A stretch of DNA of 64,000 nt. Source: Polyangiaceae bacterium (GTDB lineage Bacteria; Myxococcota_A; Polyangia; Polyangiales; Polyangiaceae). Below are positions 17,593-26,845 of the stretch, piece by piece (position 1 is the stretch's first letter; the number at the start of each line of letters is the position of its first letter). The notes under the pieces were generated by a model. That model made no database searches. It worked only from the letters and a program-made list of their open reading frames with translations, and was not told the DNA's origin. Both the position numbers and the translations under genes were made by a program. The stretch covers positions 4,278,001 to 4,342,000 of the forward strand of contig JADJRH010000001.1 in assembly GCA_016712345.1 (NCBI GenBank). The letters are read 5' to 3'.

Positions 17593-17913
17593 ATGATCTA
17601 TGTGTACGCAGTGCTCGCGGTGATTGGCGCGGTGGGGCCTTGGTATTTTAACGTGCAATGGATGGCGCTTGGAAACACGTCGCTGTTCAGCTTCTTGTCA
17701 GGTGTGTTCGCAAACCCGGCTTCCAGCTCCATCGGGGTGGACATTGTTGTGGGGGCCACCGCCGTCAACCTGTGGATGGTGCACGAAGCCAAACGCATTG
17801 GGATGAAACACGTTTGGGTGTACATTGTGGTGACTTTCTTTGTGGCTTTTGCCTGCGCCGCGCCTCTTTTCATGCTCATGCGTGAAAGGCATTTGCGCGC
17901 CACTCGTGGGTAG
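17593..17913 (+). CDS. DUF2834-like small membrane protein
   Basis: 106 aa with three hydrophobic segments (about residues 2-22, 46-62 and 73-97). The pattern YVYAVLAVIGAVGPWYFNVQ at the N-terminus and the later VGATAVNLWMVHEAKRIGMK resemble the DUF2834 family of bacterial inner-membrane proteins of unknown function. The start is ATG at 17593. It lies 175 bp downstream of the selenoprotein-like gene on the same strand and could be transcribed with it, but the gap makes that uncertain. Confidence 0.75.
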   Translation: MIYVYAVLAVIGAVGPWYFNVQWMALGNTSLFSFLSGVFANPASSSIGVDIVVGATAVNLWMVHEAKRIGMKHVWVYIVVTFFVAFACAAPLFMLMRERHLRATRG

Positions 17914-17995
17914 ATTTTTAACCGTACGCCGCCGAATAGCGCCCGATTGCAGACGACGGTTTGCCGTTAGGTGGCAGTTGAAAAGGGTGGGTAGG

Positions 17996-18328
17996 TTATC
18001 GAATTTGGGAGGTCACGTCGTGGAACACGGTCACTTCCGCTTTGTCGAGGAGGAGAGCGCGCCATCTGTCAAGATATGACTTCATCACAGGGTCGGTTTC
18101 TACTCGGAGGTTATCGGCCTGAAACGCCTCTGAAGTGGCGTATTCAAACTCCTCGATAAACTTGTCCGGGTGATTGGCATCTTGCAAAAGCCGCATTCGA
18201 ATGCCCCCCGGCGCTTCGTAGTAAGGCGCAGCTTCGCGTAGAAAGTCTAAAAGAGCCTGCCGCTGACCCGGCCGCGCAACAATGGCGAGGCGAAGGACGA
18301 CGGGCTGCGGAGGTGCTGCGGTCGACAT
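17996..18328 (-). CDS. Antibiotic-biosynthesis-monooxygenase-like (ABM) domain protein
   Basis: About 110 aa if started at ATG 18328 (MSTAAPPQPVVLRLAIVARP); a start further upstream adds an Arg-rich stretch without family similarity. The single ferredoxin-like domain has the pattern LRLAIVARPGQRQALLDFL, then FIEEFEYATSEAFQADNL, typical of dimeric alpha/beta-barrel ABM proteins. These proteins are diverse (quinol oxidation, haem degradation, stress response), so no substrate can be named. It sits between tRNA-Gln and the DUF2834-like gene, convergent with the latter. Confidence 0.7.
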   Translation of the reverse strand: MSTAAPPQPVVLRLAIVARPGQRQALLDFLREAAPYYEAPGGIRMRLLQDANHPDKFIEEFEYATSEAFQADNLRVETDPVMKSYLDRWRALLLDKAEVTVFHDVTSQIR

Positions 18329-18443
18329 GAAATCGGGGTAACGCAGCCGCCGGTTGGTGGTCAACTGGATCACGCCCGAACTGCTCGCCGTTGCGAGGCG
18401 GGGCGTATTGCTTGAATGGGTGGCTCTTTTGGAGAGATGAGGT

Positions 18444-18517
18444 TGGTTCCGGCGCGTGGATTCGAACCACGATTAGAGGATTCAAAGTCCTCCGTCCTGC
18501 CCTTGGACGACACCGGA
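18444..18517 (-). tRNA. tRNA-Gln (UUG)
   Basis: Read on the minus strand, the 7-bp acceptor TCCGGTG pairs with CGCCGGA, the anticodon stem GAGGA/TCCTC encloses loop CTTTGAA (anticodon TTG, complementing bp 18483-18485), and the T loop contains GGTTCGAATCC. The 3' CCA is encoded at 18444-18446. The cloverleaf is complete. No integrase or partial duplicate of the 3' end is nearby. Confidence 0.95.
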
Positions 18518-18678
18518 TTGCTTCAGCAGCGGGACTGCCAAAAAAGCGGCGCGAAGGATAGCTCCCTTCTGCTCCTTTGCCAAGAGCTTTTTTTAGGGGT
18601 TACGAATTTACCAATTTCTAGCCCATTCTGAAGCGAGAACGGTCACGCCGTTTTGCGAAGGACGGGCCGTGATTGGCG

Positions 18679-19506
18679 TTACTTGATTTGAGCGATTGTC
18701 TGTTGGTTAAGCGCGAGCAGCCGACCGTCTTCCGTCCACAGTTCGCGCGACTCCGCGAAATAGCCTTCTTGCTCGGCGACGACGCGCCCTCTGTAATAAA
18801 GCGGCACCACCGGGTCGACCGGTGGTGTGGCGGGGAAGTACTGAAGGGTGAAGGCCACCGTTGCCATAGGGCGGGGACTGCTCGCAGCCGTAAGAAGCGA
18901 GGGCCACCACGTGTCGGCGAGAGCGATTATTTCAGGCGCATCGAGAGATGGGGTGGGGACACGCATGCGTACCCATCCTTCTGTCACGGGAACTTTGGCA
19001 CCTGAAAAAGGGAGCGGGCCGATGGAGCGCATTTCCACGTGTTGGAGAAACGTGGGGACGAAAGGCACGTTGGGGTTTAGGGGGAGGGGTTCGATGTCGC
19101 GCCACGGTGACCGCGTGGGAATAGCCATGTGGAGTTGAGGCGGGTCGGCGTTTCGCGCGCGGGCGAGTACGGCGGAGGAGTGGACAAGGTTTTTGCCCCC
19201 CTGCGCAAGCGTGGCTGTATACGACGACAAGCCGTTGCCTCTGCGAAGTTCTGTAACGGTAACTTCGGCGGGACCGGGCATGACAGGTTCGGCGATTTCA
19301 GCGTTGAACGATCGCAAAAAGCGGTCTTTGTTGGGCTCGAAAAGCACAAATGCCCGAGCGAGTGCGGCAAGGACAAGGCCACCGTATGCTCCGCGACCCT
19401 GTTGCCAGCCGTCGGGTATGTCAAAAGTATAACGATTGTCGGACGCGGCGATGGGGGTGGTGGCAACCGTCAGGTCCGAGGTTGTGGAAAATTGGCGCGT
19501 TGACAT
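18679..19506 (-). CDS. Acyl-CoA thioesterase family protein (double hotdog)
   Basis: 275 aa. The N-terminal half has the hotdog signature FDIPDGWQQGRGAYGGLVLA followed by RSFNAEIAEPVMPGPAEVTV. The C-terminal half has a second hotdog (PMATVAFTLQYFPATPPVDP, YRGRVVAEQEGYFAESRELW, then DGRLLALNQQTIAQIK). This is the arrangement of TesB-like acyl-CoA thioesterases, which hydrolyse acyl-CoA to free acid and CoA. The start is ATG at 19506. It is 117 bp downstream of the propeller lipoprotein gene on the same strand and may be transcribed with it. Confidence 0.88.
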   Translation of the reverse strand: MSTRQFSTTSDLTVATTPIAASDNRYTFDIPDGWQQGRGAYGGLVLAALARAFVLFEPNKDRFLRSFNAEIAEPVMPGPAEVTVTELRRGNGLSSYTATLAQGGKNLVHSSAVLARARNADPPQLHMAIPTRSPWRDIEPLPLNPNVPFVPTFLQHVEMRSIGPLPFSGAKVPVTEGWVRMRVPTPSLDAPEIIALADTWWPSLLTAASSPRPMATVAFTLQYFPATPPVDPVVPLYYRGRVVAEQEGYFAESRELWTEDGRLLALNQQTIAQIK

Positions 19507-19623
19507 GGGTAGGTTCGGGAGCGTGGGATCGTGCTGAAAATGAGTGAGGGAACCCGCCGCGGTGAGACTGCTCGGGAGTTGACGATGGGATGTTGGAAAA
19601 CGAGTGCGCGGCGAAGCGGGATC

Positions 19624-21573
19624 TTATTGCCCGGCGGCCGTGATGTCGTACTTGACGATCGAGCCTTCTTTGGTGTCGCTCGCCGACGGCCCTTCGTTTA
19701 CCCAAAGGAGAGAACCTTGGTGCATGAGAACCTGACCCGGGTTCTTTTGGGCTTTGGCAACTACCACCGGAGACTCAAGTAGACCGGCCGACTTGGCCTT
19801 GACAGCAACGGTGCCGTCGCCGCGGTTGGTGATGTACACATTGGTTTCGTCAACGGCGATGCCGTTGGGGGCAAACAAGCCTTCTGCGAACAGTTCAGGT
19901 TCGCCCGGTGTTGCCGATGAAACGTTGGTGATGCGCCACACGTTGCCGTCGGCGATAGTGGCAAAGTAGAGGTCTTTGGCGCTGCCGTCGGTGTTGTAGT
20001 CGAGTGCAATGGCGCGCGGGGCGGCCAACTGGGTGGGGGTTAGATTTTCAGGTTGGGATCCGGGGGCGGTGTGATCCATGCGGAACACGGAACCGTTTTT
20101 GTCTTTGAAGGTGCCTTCGTTGGTCCAATATGCGTATTTGGTGTCGGCCACGATGCGCACCGGGTAGGAAAGACCGGTGGCTAGCACGGTGGTGGATGCG
20201 AACGCGGAAGATGCCGCGTTTAACACGCCCATGTGTACATTCCCCTGCTCCAAGAACTCAGTCCAAAAGAGCTTGGCACCGGAAAGGGCGATCCCGTCGG
20301 GTTGCGACAGATTTGTTTGAAGGTTGACGAGCTTCTCTGTTGCATTGGGGTCCGCCAAGAATGCGTACACAGAGCCCTGGTTGTTGTCTCCGGCGGCCGT
20401 GAAAAGAAGGGCTTTGTCGGTGGCGACGAGGTCGCGCGGGCCTTCATTTGCGTCGATGGAAATGAGCGGCCCACCTTCAAGACTGGCACCTTTAATGGAG
20501 TTGTTGCCATTGTTGGTCCAGTAGGCGAACGTGCCTGTTTTTGTGGTGAGCAGCGAGATGGCGATGGGGTGATCCTGCGCTCCCGCAATGGAGGTGGGGA
20601 CCGGGGGGGGAGGTTCTGCGGGTTGAACCGCCGACCACGGGCCGCACGTTGGGTAGGTAAAGTCCTTTTGAGGGCAACCGTCTTTGGTAGATGCCTGGAC
20701 AACTTGGAGAACCTTTAGACCCGATGGGTCGGTTCCCTTGAGGTTGTCGCAAACACCGGGCGGCAAGATAATTTTGGTTTCACCGTCGTTGAGGCGCCAA
20801 CCGGTGTCGCTGTTTGCGTCGAGAACCACGAAACAGCCGCGGCCGTTACAGATACCGTCCGACTCAACACCGAGCGCCAGATTCAGGTTTTTGGCAGTGA
20901 TCGATTGAGGGACAGGGAAGCTGCATGAGTCGAGGTCAAAGTTGACCGAGTCGATCAACTCAGCTTCTGCAAAGCAGGTTTGAACGTCGAAACATTGGCC
21001 CTTTGTTGGGTCGTCACTGCCGCCAAAGAGGCTGTCAGGATCGTAGTCGGGCAGAGTTGCAGAATCGACAACGTTGTCTTCGCACCGGCCGGCAATACAG
21101 GTTTTGCCGTCGGGGCAATCACTGCTTTTGAGATTGCCACTGTTGTCGAATGGAATTTCTTCACTCTTGCAGAGGAACTGAATTGGCACGTTCAGCATGG
21201 CTGTTCGGTCGATTGGAATGGTGGTGACGACCTCACGCACGACGCGCACGGGCCCTTCTTTGCCGCCCGATCGAACACCGATCGCAATGCGAATTGAGTT
21301 GGTGGGATCTTCGGGAGCAACCAAGCCGAGGGTGCTCGGGAGGACGATGCGCGCTTCATCGCCCGGATCGCCGGGAACGGGCCCTTCAAACTGGAATTTG
21401 AGATTGCCTTCGTTAAAAACTTCAATTCTGAGTTTGTTGAAGTCTTTGGGAGGTGCCATGTCGGTTTTGACAATGACGACCAACTGACCAAGAGGCGCCG
21501 GTTCACAGCCGCCGGCGAGAGCGGCGACACTGGCCATGGTAAAAAGTGCTGCGCCGAGGTGCCGCTTTTTCAT
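19624..21573 (-). CDS. Lipoprotein with C-terminal beta-propeller repeats
   Basis: 649 aa. The lipoprotein signal MKKRHLGAALFTMASVAALAGGC ends at a clear lipobox (LAGGC). The N-terminal 150 residues form a beta domain (QLVVIVKTDMAPPKDFNKLRIE, then ARIVLPSTL). A Cys-rich stretch follows (SSDCPDGKTCIAGRCED; CNGRGCFVVLD). From about residue 340 NHL/YVTN-type blades recur (GTFAYWTNNGNNSIKGAS, KLFWTEFLEQGNVHMG, KYAYWTNEGTFKDKNGSVF, NVYITNRGDGTVAV). The start overlaps the PEGA gene stop by 4 bp (ATGA), so the two are translationally coupled. Possibly a periplasmic or surface binding component of the kinase system; no enzyme motif is seen. Confidence 0.85.
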   Translation of the reverse strand: MKKRHLGAALFTMASVAALAGGCEPAPLGQLVVIVKTDMAPPKDFNKLRIEVFNEGNLKFQFEGPVPGDPGDEARIVLPSTLGLVAPEDPTNSIRIAIGVRSGGKEGPVRVVREVVTTIPIDRTAMLNVPIQFLCKSEEIPFDNSGNLKSSDCPDGKTCIAGRCEDNVVDSATLPDYDPDSLFGGSDDPTKGQCFDVQTCFAEAELIDSVNFDLDSCSFPVPQSITAKNLNLALGVESDGICNGRGCFVVLDANSDTGWRLNDGETKIILPPGVCDNLKGTDPSGLKVLQVVQASTKDGCPQKDFTYPTCGPWSAVQPAEPPPPVPTSIAGAQDHPIAISLLTTKTGTFAYWTNNGNNSIKGASLEGGPLISIDANEGPRDLVATDKALLFTAAGDNNQGSVYAFLADPNATEKLVNLQTNLSQPDGIALSGAKLFWTEFLEQGNVHMGVLNAASSAFASTTVLATGLSYPVRIVADTKYAYWTNEGTFKDKNGSVFRMDHTAPGSQPENLTPTQLAAPRAIALDYNTDGSAKDLYFATIADGNVWRITNVSSATPGEPELFAEGLFAPNGIAVDETNVYITNRGDGTVAVKAKSAGLLESPVVVAKAQKNPGQVLMHQGSLLWVNEGPSASDTKEGSIVKYDITAAGQ

Positions 21574-22715
21574 TTCGCGCCTCCAAATCCAAATCCAAAC
21601 TTGCCGTAGTTGAGTTGCACGGTGCCCGAGCCGAAGTTGCCTTCCACCGGCGGGTTTTTGGGCGGTTGGAAAAGCAATGCGCCGCTCACGGCGGCACCCG
21701 CGAGAACCGCGGCGCCGCCCGCGATCCAGAGGATCGTGGTTGTTGAATCGGTTGCTTGGGTATTGAGCGTTACGTCAACCCGTCGCGTCTGGTTGTCTTG
21801 AATCACCACTTCAGACTGATAGTTTTGCATGCCTGGAGCCGACACCTTGAGAGTGTGTCCGCCGCTCGGCAGCGAACCTTCCCATTTGCCTCTCCCGTAC
21901 ACTTTGCCGTCAATGTAGATCACGTCGTTTACGCCCGCGGTAACAAGCAGTTTGCCGCGGTGCACTTCTTTTTCGAGGCGCACATCAAGAGCGATTGGGC
22001 CGCCGCCCGGCACCTGTTTGGTGCTGACGAAGTCTTTGAAGCCCTTTTTCTTGACGGTGATTTTGCGAACGCCGACATCAAGGAACGCCTGACTGGCCAA
22101 AGGCGTGATGCCGAGCTTTTCGTCGTCGATGTACACTTCGGCGTCGGCTTCGTCGACGGTGAGCTTGAGTTCGCTCACGAACGCTTCAACCGTTTTTACG
22201 ATCTCCTGCGCCTGCGCTTTGTCGTCCGCCGTGAGGATCGCAGCGCCGTCTTCGAGGTAACGGCGAATGGTCGCGAGCATCTTGGAGTACTTGCGAAGGT
22301 TCTTTTGGCAGACCGCGATATTGAACAGAAGGCGCGGATCCGACGACAGCTCGTAAGCGCGTTGGAACTTGGCGATCGCGCTTGCGTAGTCCTTGTCGAC
22401 GTAAAGGATCTTGGCGCCCTCATATTCCGCTTTGGCCACGCCCGTGAGCGATTCGGCCAGCGGCTTTGTGGGCTGCGCTGTGGGGGCCGCTTGGGGTGCG
22501 GCCGATCCGGCGGCGGGAGCACCGCTCGCAGCCGGAGCTGCGGTGGTTGCAGGCGCCGCTGTTGCGGGGGCTGCTGTTGCCGGCGGAGGTGCTTTTGCAG
22601 TGGGCGCCGGCGGTGCTTTAGCCGATGCGCTCGGCGCGGGTTGCGCGGCCGAATGAGCGGCGAACAATCCAACTGCAACGAAGCCTAGGGCAGATCCGAG
22701 CGTGCGGTATCGCAT
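21570..22715 (-). CDS. PEGA-domain protein with TPR-like helices and C-terminal TM
   Basis: 381 aa. A signal peptide (MRYRTLGSALGFVAVGLFAAHSAAQ) and an Ala/Pro-rich linker lead into a helical region (AEYEGAKILYVDKDYASAIA...SSDPRLLFNIAVCQ) resembling TPR repeats. Two PEGA-type beta modules follow (VYIDDEKLGITPLASQAFLD; VIYIDGKVYGRGKWEGSLPS). A C-terminal hydrophobic helix (about residues 334-354) ends in a Gly-rich tail. PEGA proteins accompany Ser/Thr kinases in myxobacteria and are thought to act in the envelope. An alternative ATG lies at 22742, but 22715 gives a cleaner signal peptide. It is downstream of the kinase (83-bp gap) and overlaps the lipoprotein start. Confidence 0.87.
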   Translation of the reverse strand: MRYRTLGSALGFVAVGLFAAHSAAQPAPSASAKAPPAPTAKAPPPATAAPATAAPATTAAPAASGAPAAGSAAPQAAPTAQPTKPLAESLTGVAKAEYEGAKILYVDKDYASAIAKFQRAYELSSDPRLLFNIAVCQKNLRKYSKMLATIRRYLEDGAAILTADDKAQAQEIVKTVEAFVSELKLTVDEADAEVYIDDEKLGITPLASQAFLDVGVRKITVKKKGFKDFVSTKQVPGGGPIALDVRLEKEVHRGKLLVTAGVNDVIYIDGKVYGRGKWEGSLPSGGHTLKVSAPGMQNYQSEVVIQDNQTRRVDVTLNTQATDSTTTILWIAGGAAVLAGAAVSGALLFQPPKNPPVEGNFGSGTVQLNYGKFGFGFGGAK

Positions 22716-22798
22716 GATGAAAACCGTGGGGCCGCGCGCCATCCGATCGACGAAGAAGCGATCGGCAACGCGAGGACGTTCAAACCGAATTTGAGAGC

Positions 22799-24421
22799 CT
22801 ACTTGATATCGATATCAAGCACGTTCTTCTTTTGCGTTTGGGTGGCCGTTGGGGTTGGGGCCGGAGCCGGAGTTGTCGCGGGCGGCGGCGTAGTTGCTGG
22901 CGGAGGCGCCGATGTGGGCGCCGATGTGGGTTGGGCGGGTTTTGCGGTTGACTTTGGGTCGGCCGAAGTGGCAGCGGCCGTGGCTGTTGGTTTTGCCGTG
23001 GGCTGCGTGGTGGCACCCGTCGGCGGTTCGTACGGGGCGGGCACAACCACCGGAGTAAGGGATGGCATTGCCTCCGTCGACGCGGTTGCCGTTGCGCTTG
23101 CCGTTGTCGGCGAGCCGCTCGCAGAGCCATTGGCCGTGGCTGCGTTTGCGGGCGGTTTCGACAAGAAGACCACCAGCGCCATGACAGAGCCCGCACCTAA
23201 AACGAGTGCCGTCACCGCAAGCCCGATTGTTTTCATCCGCGCCGAGCGCGGATCGCCGCCGGTGGTTGCACTCCACGAAGATGCGGTGCGCGTGGCCGAG
23301 CCGGGCAAGCTGCTCCGCGTGGCTCGCAGCGCGGCGGGGCTCAATGTGGTGGATCCGGGGCCGCCCGCTGCCTTGTCGATTGTTCGCAACGCGCGCTCCG
23401 CCGAGCCGATGTGTTCGTCGAGAGCAAAAGGCGCGATCGCCGCCGCGAGATCGCCGACGTTGGCGAAGCGCTTCGTGCGGTCTTTCTCCAGGCAACGCAG
23501 AATCGCCTGCTCCAGCGCGGCCGGAATATCCGCGCGGATGGATGAAGGAGGCGGCGGTTCTTCGCTCGCAACTTTGAGAATGAGTTCAGGGAATGTTTGC
23601 GCTTCGAACGGCACGCGACCCGTGAGGAGCTGATACAAGATCGCGCCGATCGCGTAGATGTCGGCGCGCGCATCCACGTCGCGCGATGAACGCATTTGTT
23701 CGATCGACATGTAGAGCGGCGAACCGAGCACCGCTTCTGTGCGGGTGAGCGACATGCCCGCTTCGCCCTCGGCTTCGTTGGTTTCTTTGGAGATGCCGAA
23801 GTCGAGCACCTTGACCATTTTTGAGCCGTCGGACGACGTTGTGAGAAACAGGTTCGACGGCTTGAGATCGCGATGCACGATGCCCACCGAGTGGGCCTCG
23901 GCCATGGCTTCGCAAACTTGAAGCACATACCCGATCGCTTCGTGGATCGAGAGCTGGCCTTCCGCTTTGCTGACTTGCTGGAGATCCTGACCGCTCAGGT
24001 ACTCCATCACCATGTAAGGCAGGCCACCTTCGAGTTCGCCGACGTCGATGACTCGGGCAACGTGTTCGTTGCGGAGCTTTACCGCCGAGCGGGCTTCACG
24101 AAGAAAACGCCCGACCACCTCGCGCGTTGCGCGGCCGGTGAGGAACTTGATTGCAACGCGTTGCTGAAGCTGAAGGTGCGTCGCGGCAACCACAACGCCC
24201 ATGGCGCCTTGGCCGAGGACGCGTTCGACGCAATATTTCCCGGCGAGAACATCCCCTTCGGCCACGGGGACAGACGTATCGGCAAGGGGGGCGCTCAAAG
24301 CATTGACAGCATAGCCGAACCGGCGCCATCTCTCCAACCATGTGCCAAAAAGCCGTCCATGAGGCGAGCTTGCTCCGCGCAATTGCAGCTTGGTAACCGC
24401 CCGGCATAGGATGCGGGCCAT
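22799..24421 (-). CDS. Ser/Thr protein kinase with single TM and Pro/Ala/Thr-rich extracytoplasmic tail
   Basis: Up to 540 aa. The kinase domain is complete: GKYCVERVLGQGAMGVVVAA (Gly loop), VAIKFL (Lys), HRDLKPSNLFL, LDFGISKE (DFG), GSPLYMSIEQM. One transmembrane helix (KTIGLAVTALVLGAGSVMAL) follows an extended linker, and the C-terminus is low-complexity Ala/Thr/Pro ending KKNVLDIDIK. The start is uncertain: ATG at 24421 would overlap the divergent OmpA-like start at 24420, while TTG at 24298 or GTG at 24265 would give a start closer to the kinase domain. It heads an apparent operon with the PEGA and lipoprotein genes. An extracellular signal is plausible but unidentified. Confidence 0.9.
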   Translation of the reverse strand: MARILCRAVTKLQLRGASSPHGRLFGTWLERWRRFGYAVNALSAPLADTSVPVAEGDVLAGKYCVERVLGQGAMGVVVAATHLQLQQRVAIKFLTGRATREVVGRFLREARSAVKLRNEHVARVIDVGELEGGLPYMVMEYLSGQDLQQVSKAEGQLSIHEAIGYVLQVCEAMAEAHSVGIVHRDLKPSNLFLTTSSDGSKMVKVLDFGISKETNEAEGEAGMSLTRTEAVLGSPLYMSIEQMRSSRDVDARADIYAIGAILYQLLTGRVPFEAQTFPELILKVASEEPPPPSSIRADIPAALEQAILRCLEKDRTKRFANVGDLAAAIAPFALDEHIGSAERALRTIDKAAGGPGSTTLSPAALRATRSSLPGSATRTASSWSATTGGDPRSARMKTIGLAVTALVLGAGSVMALVVFLSKPPANAATANGSASGSPTTASATATASTEAMPSLTPVVVPAPYEPPTGATTQPTAKPTATAAATSADPKSTAKPAQPTSAPTSAPPPATTPPPATTPAPAPTPTATQTQKKNVLDIDIK

Positions 24422-26204
24422 GAAGGCAAAGCTCGCCCGCCTGACGGCTTCGTCCGTGGGTGCCCTCACAATGTTGCTCGCCGCTACCGCTGCGGCACAA
24501 GACACGCCCGCAGAAGAGGACGTGCCCAACAAGATCGCGCTCGATCAATTTGATCCTTCCCCTGCGGGCGACGTCTTCTTCGGGCTTCCGTCACCATTTG
24601 CACGCGGGCGCATCGTTCCCCGCGGTTATGTCGCCATCGACTACGCCGATCAGCCGCTTCGCATTTCAAACGGCACCGACACGAGTTCCGTGGTCGCGTC
24701 GCAGATGTTCCTGCACGTTGCCGCATCGCTGTCGCTTTTCGATCGCGGTCTCATCTCGTTGTCGCTGCCCGTCGCCCTCGTTCAAGGCGGCGACGCGCTG
24801 AGTGTCGACGGAACCGACGTGGCCGCTCCAACATCGGCGGCGCTCGGCGACCTGCGCATCGGCGCGCGTGTACGCATCGTCGGCGACGACGACGGACCGG
24901 CACAATTCGGCGCCGGCGGCTATGTGTACGTTCCCACCGGATCGACCGAGGCCACAGGATCGTTCACCGGCGACGGCTCCGTTCGCATCGCACCCCATCT
25001 GCTCTTCGGCGGTCGGTACAAACTCATGCCGTCGCTGTCGCTGTCGTACACAGCGCTCGCGGGCATGCACATTCGCAGCTCCACAAACCCCACCTCGGTC
25101 GTGTACGGCTTCGGCGTCGCCGCATTATTGCTCGATGACAAACTGCAAATCGGCCCCGAGCTTTACGCGTCCACCCCCATCATGCCGAGCGGCTTCACGC
25201 TCGTGAAAGGCGCTGAGATCTCGCTCAACAACGGCACCAATGCCGAGCTGCTCATCGGTGGGCGTTATCGCATTTGGGAAGGTCTCACCGTCGGCCTCGC
25301 CGGTGGTCCCGGCCTCTCTCAAGCCGTGGGTACACCGTCATTCCGATTCACCGGCATGATCGGATGGACGCCCGTTGGCAAGTCCGGCGGCTCGCAGGAA
25401 GAGTCGCCTGAAGATCCCGACAAAGACGGCATCACAACGCCCAACGATGCGTGCCCGTTTGCCGCCGGCGTTGAGAGCAAAGACGCCAAGAAAAACGGTT
25501 GCCCAATTCTCGACGACGACGACGACGGTGTACCCAACGAACAAGATCTCTGCCCCACCGAATATGCGAAATCGAGCGACGTGAGCGATCGCAAAGGTTG
25601 TCCGCCGCCGCCGCCGCCCCCCGACACCGACGGCGATACGATCCCCGACGAAAAGGACGCATGCCCCAAAGAGGCGGGACCGATCAGCCAAGATCCAACA
25701 AAGAACGGGTGTACACCTCCGGCCAATCCCGATGTCGACGGCGACGGCGTGCTCGACGCCGAAGATGCCTGCCTCGGTGAAAAGGGCGTCAAGAGCAGCG
25801 ATGCAAAAGCGAGCGGCTGCAAGCCTCTCGTGCGCTTGAAAGATCGCCAGATCGTGATCTTGTCGCCGGTCGACTTCCGCGTAACGCGAGCCGACCTTCC
25901 GCCGATCGAGGCCGCGTCCGAAGCGGTTCTCATGCAAGTAAAAGAAACGCTCACCGAGCACCCGGAGATCACCAAGGTGGAGATCGGTGGGTACACCGAC
26001 AACACCGGCAAAGAAGCGGCGAACGTGAAGTTGTCCAAAGCGCGCGCAGAGTCGGTCAAGAAGTGGCTGATCGATCACGGCGTCGCCGAAGGTCGGCTCA
26101 CTGCCGTTGGCTACGGTCCCGCCAAACCGATCGGCGACAACAAGACCAAAGAAGGTCGCGCTCAGAACAAACGCATCGAGTTTGCGATCGTCGACAAGAA
26201 GTAA
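24420..26204 (+). CDS. OmpA-like outer-membrane protein with thrombospondin type-3 repeats
   Basis: 594 aa. The signal peptide is MKAKLARLTASSVGALTMLLAATAAAQ. Residues to about 310 are beta-rich with alternating hydrophobics, as in an outer-membrane barrel (GRIVPRGYVAIDYADQPLRI; QFGAGGYVYVPTGSTEATGS). Residues 330-475 hold Asp-rich calcium-binding repeats (DPDKDGITTPNDACPF, DDDDDGVPNEQDLCP, DTDGDTIPDEKDACP, DVDGDGVLDAEDACLG). The C-terminus is an OmpA peptidoglycan-binding domain (EIGGYTDNTGKEAANVKLSK ... GRAQNKRIEFAIV). It would link the outer membrane to the cell wall. It is divergent from the kinase, with starts overlapping or nearly so, which suggests shared control. Confidence 0.92.
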   Translation: MKAKLARLTASSVGALTMLLAATAAAQDTPAEEDVPNKIALDQFDPSPAGDVFFGLPSPFARGRIVPRGYVAIDYADQPLRISNGTDTSSVVASQMFLHVAASLSLFDRGLISLSLPVALVQGGDALSVDGTDVAAPTSAALGDLRIGARVRIVGDDDGPAQFGAGGYVYVPTGSTEATGSFTGDGSVRIAPHLLFGGRYKLMPSLSLSYTALAGMHIRSSTNPTSVVYGFGVAALLLDDKLQIGPELYASTPIMPSGFTLVKGAEISLNNGTNAELLIGGRYRIWEGLTVGLAGGPGLSQAVGTPSFRFTGMIGWTPVGKSGGSQEESPEDPDKDGITTPNDACPFAAGVESKDAKKNGCPILDDDDDGVPNEQDLCPTEYAKSSDVSDRKGCPPPPPPPDTDGDTIPDEKDACPKEAGPISQDPTKNGCTPPANPDVDGDGVLDAEDACLGEKGVKSSDAKASGCKPLVRLKDRQIVILSPVDFRVTRADLPPIEAASEAVLMQVKETLTEHPEITKVEIGGYTDNTGKEAANVKLSKARAESVKKWLIDHGVAEGRLTAVGYGPAKPIGDNKTKEGRAQNKRIEFAIVDKK

Positions 26205-26213
26205 TTCACACGC

Positions 26214-26238
26214 AAAAAAGCGCCGGTCCTCGGCGCTT
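26214..26238 (-). terminator. Rho-independent terminator
   Basis: AAGCGCCG (26218-26225) pairs with CGGCGCTT (26231-26238) around a 5-nt loop. On the minus strand the stem is followed by six T (complement of 26214-26219). It serves the parvulin gene ending at 26310; the OmpA-like gene on the plus strand also ends just before it. Confidence 0.8.
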
Positions 26239-26309
26239 CGCGTTGTTTGCCCGCACCTTCGTTTACCGCCCCCGCGCTTCGCGTTGTGTACCTTCGCAGC
26301 GCAGTCCCC

Positions 26310-26845
26310 TCACTGATTTCGTTTGATGACATGAAACCCAAATTCGGTTTCAACCACGTCGCTCACCGCGCCCACCTTCAGAGCGAACGCCGCGTCCGCG
26401 AACGGCTTCACTTTCGTTTCGTGTTTGAACTTTCCCAAACTCCCGAGCCGATCCGCGGCTCCAGGCTCGTCTGAATAAGTCTTCACGAGCGCGGAAAAAT
26501 CATCACCCCCGCGTGCTTTTTGAAGGGCCTCCTCCGCGCGCTTTTTGCGTCCGCTTTGGTTCTCTTCACCGATGCGGGCGCTCCTTTCGCCCCCCGATAC
26601 GCAACGAGAATGTGTTGCGCAGCGATCACTTCGGGAGGCGCTTCGGGAGCATTCGAGACGGCGGGCAGCGGCGTCTCCACAGGTGACGGAACCATCTCGC
26701 GCCCCATCGGGGTTGCCGCTGTGGACGGCGGCGCGGCAAGTGTACTCACCGACGCGCTCGGTACCGGAGCGGGCGGCGGCGGTGAATCACAACCCGCGTG
26801 AAGTGAGACGATGAGGCCGATGAACCCGAACGATCGAGAGCGCAT
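26310..26845 (-). pseudogene. Parvulin-type peptidyl-prolyl isomerase lipoprotein, frameshifted
   Basis: The first frame gives a lipoprotein (MRSRSFGFIGLIVSLHAGC) with a Pro/Ala-rich linker and the start of a PpiC domain (IAAQHILVAYRGAKGA). That frame then stops at 26483. The rest of a normal parvulin is intact in another frame down to 26310: FSALVKTYSDEP, LGSLGKFKHETKV, VETEFGFHVIKRN. The frames meet at a run of five A (minus strand, GCAAAAAGCGCGC, near 26543-26555); six A would restore one ORF of about 178 aa ending with the terminator at 26214-26238. This may be a real mutation, a programmed slip or a homopolymer error. If intact it would fold proteins in the periplasm. Confidence 0.8.

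Noticed and set aside
18444..18517. tRNA-Gln as integration site of an island
   Set aside because: No integrase, direct repeat of the tRNA end or change in gene content next to it.
21756..22688. Plus-strand open frame opposite the PEGA gene
   Set aside because: Cys/Arg/Gly-rich composition is a by-product of the Ala/Pro linker on the real strand; no domain or ribosome site.
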